Below, piece after piece: positions 1 through 10,500 of a stretch of 64,000 nt of DNA. This stretch comes from Spisula solida. Its lineage: Eukaryota; Mollusca; Bivalvia; Venerida; Mactridae. How positions within the stretch are numbered: the first letter of the stretch is position 1; the number at the start of each line of letters is the position of its first letter. The position numbers were made by a program, and so were the translations under genes. Where the stretch lies: the NCBI GenBank assembly GCA_947247005.1, contig OX365947.1, positions 34,428,760 through 34,492,759 of the forward strand, read 5' to 3'. Below the pieces are notes generated by a model. It was not told the DNA's origin. It saw only the letters and a list, made by a program, of their open reading frames with translations, and made no database searches.

Positions 1-3000
1 AGATATAGCACGAAAAAAAGCATGCATTAACCCTACATAACTCACCCAGCAGACATTCCACAGGAGGCTGACAGGACATGAAGTTGATTACATATCTAGT
101 ATACTCACCCAGCAGACATTCCACAGGAGGCTGACAGGACATGAAGTTGTTTAATATATCTAGTATACTCACCCAGCAGACATTCCACAAGAGGCTGACA
201 GGACATGAAGTTGTTTAATATATCTAGTATACTTACCCAGCAGACATTCCACAGGAGGCTGACAGGACATGAAGTTGTTTAATATATCTAGTATACTTAC
301 CCAGCAGACATTCCACAGGAGGCTGACAGGACATGAAGTTGTTTAATATATCTAGTATACTTACCCAGCAGACATTCCACAGGAGGCTGACAGGACATGA
401 AGTTGTTTAATATATCTAGTATACTAAGTGATGGTTTCCGGATAAATTCTGCGTAATCAGTGTTCCCTTGTTTACTACACAATTCTTGCAGACGACGCTT
501 CTCTGAAACAATACTGGTGTGCTCTACTAGCGCTCGGAGAAATGCCTGCAATATATACACACACATACATTTGTGAATGACTAAGAATAATCAACAAAAT
601 GATGTGTTGGTTAAACAACCTTAAATCAATTGTGTCTATTACTGATGGTGACAAACATGTCTATAATAGTATATTAAAAGTTTGACGATCCTGGGCCCAA
701 CCGTTCTTGAGTTATTCATGGAAATCATTTGGTCTATTTATTCATGTTAAAAGGCACAGCAACCTTAGACAAACTGACCTCAAAATGAAAAGGGGTCAAA
801 TACTGTTGATGATCAACTACTAGTATGATGTAAAGTCTGAGGATCCTAGGGTCAAGTGTTCTGGAATTATGGAATCGAAACCTTTTAGTCTACTGACAGA
901 TAGGCAGATGGACCAACCGACATGTGTAAAGCAATGTATCCCCTCATCAAAACTGGGGGGCAAAAATACATTTTCTTCAATGAAAATGCATGTATACTTA
1001 TGATATTTTAACTATATTTTCCCAAATTCATTTTGGCGTAAATGTCTTTATCAGTGTAAGTAACAAAGGATATGAGATGCAATTTAAGCTCCGACCACCC
1101 AAAATATAAGATAAACTCAGACATGTATAAAAACATAACCTACTTTCTTTGGAGGTTCCCTGATATCTAAACATGTGGAGAAGATATGATGTAATGTACA
1201 TGTCTCAGAGATATACTTTGGTATACAAGCATTCTTCTTCTTTGTTCCTTCAATGATTGAGATCTGTAAACATGTATCCTTCATTGCACTGACACCCAGT
1301 CTGTATCAAAGTAAACATATTGTAATGATAATACAATGTTAATACAAGTATGTATAATGTCACAGCATGATAACATCCCGATAATAAACATTAACCTTAA
1401 AGATGCCCAAATCAACATTTCAAGGTGGGTTGTACCCTTTCTGATGAAAGATGTACTTCAGATTACTGTAAACATAGAAATTATTTCGCGCGTTTTAGTT
1501 TCGCAGAGTTTGCCAGTGGTAGAATCTCGCGAAATTAAGTTGCCGCGAAAGTGTTAAAAACATTAATATGGACATTGCAGGAATCTTAAATACGCAATAG
1601 TTTGTAGTCAGGAATATGCAGACGGTCAGCAAAACGCGAAAGTTAGTATTTGCGAAAGAAAATTGGTTAACAGTAATCATTTTAACAATATTTGGCATAT
1701 TTAAAGTACCAAGTGTGGGTTCCAAATCGAGCACAACCCACCTAAACCCTATCTTCCATAAAGACATGTTATTTTTATCCATTTGGTTATAAAGACATGT
1801 TTTAACATACCTACCAAACACTACCTTATTTACCAGTACAACAAAATGCATTTATTGCATTTCCAACCATTTTGACAAAGAACCTGCATGTTTCTTTCTA
1901 AATTTCAGAAATACGGGTTATAATAATAAAGATGTTTATCTAAAGAAGAAACAGACATAATGTGTTACCTTTCTAATAGAGCAGTAACCTCACATGGGTG
2001 ATTTGGACAAATAACCGAGAATGAATCACCAGGTTGATATAGTATGGCACTGCTCTGAAATTATACACAAAACATACACAATATCACTGCTCTGAAATTA
2101 TACACAAAACATACACAATATCACTGCTCTGAAATTATTCACAAAACATACACAATATCACTGCTCTGAAATTATACACAAAACATACACAATATCACTG
2201 CTTTGAAATTATTCACAAAACATACACGATATCACTGCTCTGAAATTATTCACAAAACATACACAAACCGTTGCTCTAGTGGTTAAAGACTGCCTTGCCA
2301 AATGATGACTTGGTAGCACAATATACCAGTAATGAAAACCATGATACTGTTATAGCCCAAAGCTTGGCACTCCCTTTATAAAGGTACATCTGTGATTAGA
2401 AAAGCCTAGAGTCTAAATAATGTGACTGAACAGTCTCTATATGTGTTCTGTTCTATGACAGATGTAGAGTGACAATAGATGGACTCTGCCACCAGTAAAA
2501 CTGCACACATTTACTAACAGTGTTTGTGTCTGCTATCAAACAACACCAATCAAATCCAACTACAACACAGTTTAGATAAAAGTTGAAAGTAAATTGAGAA
2601 TACCAAACTTTTATGAAATCGGGCGTTTGGTTTTGTCAGATAACACTTCACTGTTATATAAGATATCTTATTTTTTATTTGGTTTAATGCCATTTCTCAA
2701 AAATATTTAAGTTATATACGGTGGCCAATTCACCTAACCAGTTTTATTGCACTGTATCCTGACCAGCACTAACTTGTCCTTCCACAGAGCACCAGCAACA
2801 CAATGTTGTCATAGTTACATGGAAGGGTACTACAAACATTGGGAATCTACCCTGAATCACATTATCACAATGTATAAACAAGTCAACTCCCAGTTATCAC
2901 AATGAGTCATACACATTAAATTGTACAGTCTCCCAATAAGTCATACAGTGACTGCAAGTTACAGGTGCTTTTTCTCACAATAAGTCATACAACGTATTAC

Positions 3001-6000
3001 AAGTTCAATTATATAGTTTCCCAATAAGTCATACATTGATTTGGTATATACGCTGTGTGAATATGACATCTCTGACAATGACTGACTGCATCACTTCATC
3101 CTGTACAATTTACTTACAGAAATGTCTAGTTCTACAAGTATTGCTTTCTTCACAGCATCATCACGTGTCAATCTCTTCACTTCAGTCATGGTTGCCATGG
3201 AAACTGTTGTCAATGCTGATGGTAAATCACAACCATTTTGTCTTGGAAGATCACTGACACACTAAAACAAATGAATACAACTTTCCATATTACATGAAAT
3301 CTAAAATGAACGTCCTAATCACAGTTGATAGATAGTTTACTACTCAATCAGGTTAAAGAAATTAAAATGACATGAAGAAACTAAGATTCAAAAGAAAAGT
3401 TCACCACTTGAATGCGGTTACATGAAAAAACTAAGATTCAAAAGAAAAGTTCACCGCTTGAAAGTGGTTACATGAAGAAACTAAGATTCAAAAGAAAAGT
3501 TCACCACTTGAAAGTGGTTACATGAATAAACTAAGATTCAAAAGAATATTTCATCACATGAACTACAAAGTCAATGTAAATATGTTCCAATAACCTGCAA
3601 GACAATAAATAATCAAAATAAATGATTATACATACTACTGATTCATCTGGAAGATAATTGAGCTTGAGGTAAGATGGAGGACAAACAGGTAATGACAAGG
3701 CACTCTCTGACAGTGGAGGTACAGACAGTGTTATACTAGCTTTTATCTCCTTCTCCACTGAAGAACATGATGACTCAGCAGAATTTTCAGAAACTCCATT
3801 ATTCTGAGAAGATCCATTACCGGTAACTGTCTTTGAATCCTTATTGTTCACAGTATCACCTGATGACATGTCTTTTTTATGTTCTGATTGTTTAGATGCA
3901 CTCAAAGATGTGGATAGTTCGATGGCAGATTTATCATTATCAGATGGAATATGATCGCCAGTCACTTGTTCAGCAGTTAAACCTACAATAAATGTTCGGA
4001 CATAATAATATGTTTAACAAACATACTGAAATTTGTTTAAGATTCTTTTATTACAGTAAACAAGGTGTAATAAAAGCATTGCAGCTAATTCAACGTAATT
4101 AAAACAATATGCATTTTACAAGTTATAATGAAGTTTCCCCCCATTCTACATGACCCTAAATAGCTATGTACCGTGGCACTATGCAAGCATACACAAAATG
4201 TAAACGGTATTGCATAGCCAGTTAACCTAGGCCAAACTCGAAACAAACCTTTCGAGAGTCCCTCAGAAATACTGTAATGCTTAGGAACTAAGATCTTATT
4301 GTAATATTGCAAGTTAGGTCAAAATCCAATGATAATGAAACAGCTACAGTGCCGATAGGACCAAATACATCATTTCTGACCCTTCTATATGATGTTGTTA
4401 AAGCAGAATATCATTCATTCATGTAAACAAATCAATCACATGTAAATGTATAATTACTTGTAGTATCTGGGGTGTTAGGTAGATTGAGGAACTTCTTCAA
4501 AGCTGCCCAAATACCATCTATCCAAGGATCAACTGTCTCTTCTAATCTATAAACAAAATAGTCAACATTACGGTAAATCACAATTGATTTTAATCTATGT
4601 CTGCCAATGTCATATTATCTTTAAAGACTTATATTTGTTCCTTTTATCTAATTAAATAAATGAAGAATACACCAGCAAATATAGGGAATGGGAAACAACA
4701 AGTCTAACAACAGGATGGTTTAGACTAGATTTTATTTTTGGATCTAAATGAATGAAGGAGTGAAAATACCATCATTTGTAAATCATATTGATATATACTG
4801 ACAAGACGGATAGTGCAATAATCAGTATATTACCATATCAACGCATATCCCTAACTAACATACGATTAGTTACTGCTATCTACTTCAGCGTCATAGTTCA
4901 TACATATTTAATATCGGGCAAATGATGTACAATAAGTGTTCAGTCGGGACCTGGGTTGCCAAAAAAGCTATTATAGTTGAAAATAATTATTAGACAAAAT
5001 GTTGCACTTACCCAACAGCATCATCAGCCCAAGCACAGTTATAGAATGTTTGTGCACCCAGTTCATGTAAACGTTTGTCCAGTGTTTTACCACAGTTACA
5101 GAAATTGGTATAATTAGAATCACCAAGACCTAAAACAACAATGTCAACTCCTTTAGTTAGGACAAAGCGACTTATTATTGTGGTTCTGGTAACAAAAAAA
5201 CACTGAAAAAAATAGGGTCATTACATTTACCTTTTTTAAAATTATCTTATGTACTGGAAAACAGACAATCGGCTATGACTTCCAGCAATATGGCGTAAAA
5301 TATTTTATAGCCACTCATCACTTACCTAATAATGTATAGTTTAACTTTGACAGATAGTCGCTAGCTAGTGTCTTCTTCTTCAAACGTCGTACAAACTTTA
5401 AAGCTGTGTCAGGAGGCTCCCCATCACCTGTTGTTGATATAACAAACACAACACACGTCTCTCTCTCCAAGAAAAACTACAAGAAAGAAAAATATGTAAA
5501 ATTGTATAATATTGATTAAATTACTACAATACATATACCATCCCGAAACATTTCAGATTGGTACTCTCATCAAGTTTGTCTGTAATATTTCCATAAAAGT
5601 ACGAGCACTTAATTCCAATGGGGTCCCGTACATGTTTTGCTGAAGGAACAGCAAGTAGAAGAGCCAGTGGTGTGATACAAGGGATCCAGGCTGGATATCA
5701 TAGCTCTTTATGAACAGACTCCTTGGTTCTTTAACGTGCCCCGTGTATAGCACCAATTCACGCGAGACTACCTCTGGGTTATCGACCAGTTGATCTCTAG
5801 TTGGCTAAGAAACACTGAAAAGCGTTTCTGAAATTTCCAGTGCCCCAGCTGAGATTCGAACCAGGGACTTCCGGATTGGTTCTCGAGAGCTTTAACCACT
5901 TTGCCAACATGTCACCGCCTGGTCTGATCAATGAGGCTAAATAAAGGCCAACACAGTAATGGATTTTAAAGTGTATTTTTAACTGTAAAATGTATGCAGT

Positions 6001-6168
6001 TTCAAGGTTTGAATAACTTACCTTTTTCTCTGTTAAACTTAGACAGTGTAATTCTGGTTGAAGGTTATGTTGACTGGCTCTCTCTACTATCTCCTCACAT
6101 ATAGCCTGAGCCTGACCTGTCTGTGAACCGTACAGCAGTAGAAAACGTGTAGAAGGAGACACTGGCAT
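1..6168 (-). CDS. MTRR: Methionine synthase reductase, 5' two thirds of the gene (ten coding exons; 3' part off the left edge)
   Basis: This cytosolic diflavin enzyme passes electrons from NADPH through FAD and FMN to reactivate oxidised cob(II)alamin methionine synthase. Coding exons, in order: 6022-6168 (spliced from an acceptor at 6179), 5326-5476, 5012-5129, 4458-4546, 3639-3982, 3118-3261, 1969-2054, 1144-1300, 365-545. All junctions are GT-AG and the phases agree throughout, giving about 472 codons against roughly 700 in vertebrate MTRR. Visible motifs are the FMN-binding loop [17 protein letters not shown], then [15 protein letters not shown] and [21 protein letters not shown] low-complexity Ser/Asn-rich linker (exon 3639-3982) ends in [20 protein letters not shown]. 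The FAD-domain signature [13 protein letters not shown] follows, and the last exon has [11 protein letters not shown] and [13 protein letters not shown], as in human MTRR. The remaining FAD and NADPH lobes are outside the window. I listed nine coding exon intervals; the non-coding 5' exon is not fixed. Identification is by recalled family similarity and is strong. Confidence 0.95.
41..425 (-). repeat. 64-bp tandem array duplicating an exon tail and its 5' splice site
   Basis: Six units (one of 63 bp, the rest 64 bp) lie at the end of MTRR exon 365-545. Read on the minus strand, each unit holds the exon end (codons for [13 protein letters not shown]), a donor GTAAGTATAC or GTGAGTATAC, and a short intronic link back to the next copy. 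Donor GT dinucleotides sit just below positions 365, 301, 237, 173, 109 and 46. The first three read GTAAG and the distal three GTGAG. Only the copy nearest the coding part is in frame. The 64-nt period shifts frame by one per copy, and reading into the next copy meets TAA at 297-299. The short direct repeat AGTATACTAGATATATTA flanks the unit and may have seeded it. Confidence 0.93.
1466..1673. mobile_element. TA-flanked MITE (CTGTAAAC ends), copy 1
   Basis: About 208 bp, bounded by CTGTAAAC at the left and its inverted form GTTAACAG at the right, with TA on both sides. The interior is rich in CGCGAAA motifs. The same element recurs at 43413-43612, 44262-45432 (interrupted) and 56106-56271. 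TA target duplication suggests a Tc1/mariner-type non-autonomous element. It lies in an MTRR intron, and a chance open frame across it is not a gene. Confidence 0.8.
2047..2268 (-). repeat. 37-bp tandem array duplicating a 3' splice site
   Basis: Six copies of a 37-bp unit abut MTRR exon 1969-2054. Read on the minus strand, every unit carries the acceptor context TGTGTATAATTTCAG followed by AGCAGT, so the natural acceptor (AG at 2055-2056) is repeated five more times upstream. Units differ at only a few positions (for example TTATAC versus TTATTC). Splicing to any distal copy would add a multiple of 37 nt to the mRNA and shift the frame unless three copies were added. Confidence 0.93.
2695..2835 (-). 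mobile_element. SINE remnant, body of the 23401-23645 type (antisense)
   Basis: The reverse complement resembles the SINE body at 23500-23610. Shared blocks are GTTGCTGG, GGAAGG, GTACTGGTT-like and GGATACA, and the end is CTGGTTAGGTGAA-like. The tRNA-like head is not evident. It lies in an MTRR intron. Confidence 0.55.
3371..3560. repeat. 50-bp tandem repeat, about four copies
   Basis: Units start at about 3374, 3424, 3474 and 3524 and share CTAAGATTCAAAAGAAAAG and TTCACC(A/G)CTTGAA. The last copy is partial. The array is intronic in MTRR, between exons 3639-3982 and 3118-3261. Confidence 0.85.
5690..5935 (-). mobile_element. tRNA-derived SINE (type C) in an MTRR intron
   Basis: Read on the minus strand, a tRNA-like head with a box B (GGTTCGAATCTCA-like) near 5855 is followed by a body containing AAACGCTTTTCAGTGTTTC and ending near GTTAAAGAACCAAGGAGTC. 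The same body occurs at 8115-8342, at 8496-8723 and, in forward orientation and more diverged, at 26500-26720. It is a polymerase III promoter relic, not a functional tRNA gene. Confidence 0.75.
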
Positions 6169-6179
6169 TATAGATCAAC

Positions 6180-7521
6180 CTGCAAATATTATATACATGA
6201 AGGAATTTAAAAACTCCAGTGCATCATCAAATCTAAATATGTATTGTACTATTCTCGATATCGACATTACAGGATAAAACCCGTTTCTCCGGATTCGAAA
6301 TTTCACGGTCAGGGGGGGTAGCCATTCGGAACACCTCGTACATTTCTGTTAAATCATCACTGCCAATTCCGTAGCTCAATACCGATGACGAGAAAATTAC
6401 TCATTTTTCAAGTTAAACATATTATTTAGGCAAAAATATTGTGTTCAAATAAGACTTTTTACAAATTCTTATCATTTAGCTAAAATAATCACGATTCATG
6501 TATCTGGTTGCTCTATACGCTATATGCTTTAATCACCCTGACGTATATTCGGAATATCTCGCACATTGCCGCTCAATTAGTTCCATATTAAATCCCGGAA
6601 AACGGGTTTTAACAAGGAATGTCGATATGGTGAATGACTTCACATCACTTCTAAGCCTACCAACGTACGTCGAGAGTTTAGGACTCTGCGATCTACGAAT
6701 TATTGAAGGTCCGGTAGTTGTTTGTGGTTAATTACAAATGTACATAGGGCCATAAAAGCAGCCACTTGCACTCACTTGCAGGCAGCTTATCTGTCTAACA
6801 GCCAACATGCCGAATACAGTACCTGTGATACGTATTTAACAAGATAAGATAATCTTAATTTAAAGTCGGTTATGAGTTAACACATATAATATAATTATAT
6901 TCTCACCATAAAACAGAAAGTAAATTTAGGTGAAGTAGGCCTATATTGCGCAACATTTAGCTGTTTAGCACTGTCTAGCCCATTGGCTGTGGAAATTCAC
7001 AGATTTCATGTTGTAAATTAAAACGAAAAGAGATTCAAAAATACTAAATTAACTAAAATAAAATAAAGTGTAATAAGTTTGACAGATCCGATTACATACC
7101 CCGTCAATAACGTGTCAATTTATGTCAAACTGATTTCGACTTGCGTAAGAAAGTTTCCACTGTGAGTGCGTTGAAAACCGAGAAATTCCGGATGAAAATT
7201 CTGAGCGGTTGCAGCCATTTTTGTTAAACGGAAATAATTAGAAAATTGTTTTATTAATTTATCTTTTGAATTCCTTATATCAACAAATATTGATTTAAAA
7301 GAGATTATAATTATTTATATAATAATTTATAATCACCTTATTAGAAATTCAGTCATTTTTATTGTAATAATTGAAAATATTTCGTCGACAAAAAATGCTC
7401 AGTACACACAAAACCAAGATGGAATCAAACTGTCAACAATATCAAAATTTGACGATTTTATCATGAAATTACTCAACTAAAGAACTGATTTGTTCTTACT
7501 CCTTGCATAAATCGAAAGATT
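6180..7521. promoter_or_regulatory. Head-to-head intergenic region between MTRR and the LMBR1-like gene
   Basis: The MTRR coding start (6168, minus) and the LMBR1-like coding start (7522, plus) diverge across about 1.35 kb, so this interval should hold both promoters. MTRR also needs a non-coding first exon here, because an acceptor at 6180-6181 precedes its ATG. Candidate minus-strand donors are GTGAGA (exon end near 6907) and GTGAGT (exon end near 6776). No TATA box or initiator can be assigned with confidence. Part of the interval is taken up by an inverted-repeat element (6258-6628). Confidence 0.5.
6258..6628. mobile_element. MITE-like element with ~38-bp terminal inverted repeats in the divergent promoter region
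   Basis: The left end ATATCGACATTACAGG, followed by AAAACCCGTTT and CCGG, is mirrored at the right by CCGGAAAACGGGTTTT and AAGGAATGTCGATAT. The two arms pair over about 38 bp with a few mismatches. The interior, about 290 bp, has no coding capacity and shows a second, weaker mirrored pair (ATTCGGAACACCTCG / ATTCGGAATATCTCG-like). No clean target duplication was found. Confidence 0.7.
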
Positions 7522-10500
7522 ATGGAGGAAGATATCGAACAGCTGCAGAAATTTCACGATGCAGTCCGAGAAATTATTGTAAGTTTTCCCCAAAAGTTCT
7601 GCATGGTTTTACTTTTTTATTTTAATTTAAACTTCTAGATTTAAATGTTTAAAGGACACATCATTAATTGATTTTTTAAAAAAAATTTCATATTATCTTA
7701 ACAGGAGCCAGACCCGTTGCCTAACTAAGGCGCTACCGAGCAATTTTTGGAAGCTCGTTGCTACGCCTACATGGCCTATAGATCATAATTAGATGCAACA
7801 ACACACTACCAGCAAGCAGTGCTCGTTGACAAAGTGGTTCTACATACAAACCTACAATGATAAAAAACTTTTCAAAAACAAATTTTCCTTCTACTATATT
7901 ATAAGTATATTTCATACCAAGTGATCGCACTATAGGTCTGAAGGAGAATCACTGCATCTCGTTTAAACAGTCATTTCATCGCCAAATGAAAACATATAGA
8001 ACTATTTATCTTCCATTAATATCAAACCCCTTACAGGGTTATAGACATTTGTATAGGTAGACATAAAATCAAGAGAAAGAGGCGTGACACATGGAATCCG
8101 GGTTTGTTACCCTAGCTTGTTTCGAAAAGACTCCTTGGTTCTTTAATGTGCTCAGTGTATAGCAACGATACACGCGAGACTACCTCTTGGTTTCCAACCA
8201 TTTGGGTCTCTAGTTAGGTGGGAAACACTGAAAAGCGTTTCAGAAATGACCAAGTGCCCACGCCTAATTTGACAATGAACCAAGGACCTCTCGATCAGTA
8301 CTGAGTAGTCAAGAGCGTTATCCACTCGACCACCGTGCCACTATGGCTTGGTGTTATCAAAAGCTAAATAATTTATATACAAAACAAACCGAACATTTAC
8401 GTAACGCCCACATCATTGAACGTGACTCCAATTAGTCCAAACATCCCCGAAAATATTTTTCATACGACGTGGACAAATCCGGGTTTGTTACCCTAGCTTG
8501 TTTCGAAAAGACTCCTTGGTTCTTTAATGTGCTCAGTGTATAGCAACGATACACGCGAGACTACCTCTTGGTTTCCAACCATTTGGGTCTCTAGTTAGGT
8601 GGGAAACACTGAAAAGCGTTTCAGAAATGACCAAGTGCCCACGCCTAATTTGACAATGAACCAAGGACCTCTCGATCAGTACTGAGTAGTCAAGAGCGTT
8701 ATCCACTCGACCACCGTGCCACTATGGCTTGGTGTTATCAAAAGCTAAATAATTTATATACAAAACAAACCGAACATTTACGTAACGCCCACATCATTGA
8801 ACGTGACTCCAATTAGTCCAAACATCCCCGAAAATATTTTTCATACGACGTGGACAAATCCTTGTGCAAATTCGAACCGGCATAGGTCAACTTCAAAAGA
8901 GTAAAAAAAATTTAAATACATATATAGTAAGCTTACTGCTTCCATGTGAATAGCCCACTACAATGGAACATTGATTTTGTCACCGATTGTGAGCATTAAC
9001 TGCTTCCAACTCGTTTCTGTAACAAGTAAACACCATACAAAGTTGATAAGTCGAGATTATCAGCTGAAGTTTTAAGTTTTTAATCATTATAGGTTTATGT
9101 GTCGAACCCCTTTGCTCGCTGATCATAGCATGGCTCAGCTTTTTGCTAGGCGAGCGCTATCAAGCGCTTTCTTATGCAACAGACTGCCGGTAGTATAGTT
9201 GTGAAGCAAGCTGTTTCCTAGCATAGAGCTATCGAGTGCTCGGTAGCAGTTTGGTTAAGTTACAAGTTCCAGGTATCACTTGATTCGCTTCGATCATATA
9301 CTATTTTACTAATTTGATTTACACATGACCACATTAAGCAGTCTCTCTGAGTGATTGGTTCTTAGACATTGACTTTATCCTAAGAATCCAGCTTGCACAT
9401 GGTTATTCCAAGTACATGTATGGCTGCTGTCTATGTCCACACAAAAAAAGACTTCTTTTTCTTCCGTCATGCAATTATCAATTTATTTTGCAGGGCCCTT
9501 GATTTGGGGCATTTTCACAGTCTGACATGAGCAGATAATGTGAAGAGACTGTTTTTGTGATAGGCTACCAAATCTTGGTGCAATGCCTTAGCGCTTTCTG
9601 AATAGAATCCTCAGGGCTGATTCATTGTCAAATTGGCCGGGTATTCTTCAGCAATTACATACTCGGCCGGAAATCCCATTAGTCTGTTTTATTCAGTCAG
9701 AATTGATATATTGCACGTTTATAATGCAATCTCATGGACACTGACCATACCCTGCAATTCAATTTTTGTACATGCTTTAAGTTTCTTAGGGGCATGGGAC
9801 CCTCGGGAGTGATTAAGGAATATTTTAGCATTCTTGTTTTGGGAATTGGAAAAAAACAAGGCGAAAACTGTGATAAATAAGGTGATCTAAGTCTAAACCT
9901 CAACTTTAGATGCTAGAAACACTGTCACTATTAAATATGAAACTTTGTTAACTAATTACATAATGTTAACTGAATACAACCAGGCTGCGAGGCACATAAT
10001 ACATGTACAATGTAGTGATGTACATAATCATGGTATAATTAGCTCACTGGTACTTATATATATTTTTGTACTCACTATTCTGTATATTTTTATCCTTTCA
10101 GATTTCCTTACTGTTGTTCATACTCCTGTATGTAAGTTCCTACAGTGTGATATCATGGTTTAAGAAAAGAACTGAGTCTGAGGACTATGTTACTGGGGAA
10201 GATGATAAATTTGTGTTCAGAATTGCACTTTGGTTATGTACGTTTACACTGGCCGTGTCAGCTGGGGCCGTATTGTTGCTTCCTATCTCCATCGTCAGTA
10301 ATGAAGTCCTGCTGTTACATCCACATAGCTACTATGTCAAATGGTTGAACAGTTCATTAATACACGGTAAGTTGTCATCATTAATCATAAAAAAGGAATA
10401 ATAAGGAATGTAATTTTTCCCCCTTTTCATCTGATTTCAGCATTTCCTGTCGGAATCTCTGAAAAATGTTGTAATTGTAAGGGTGGGGATAGAGTACTTC

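Noticed and set aside
1495..1851. 118-codon minus-strand frame
   Set aside because: It overlaps a TA-flanked MITE within an MTRR intron, matches no MTRR segment, and has no splice-phase continuity with the exons.
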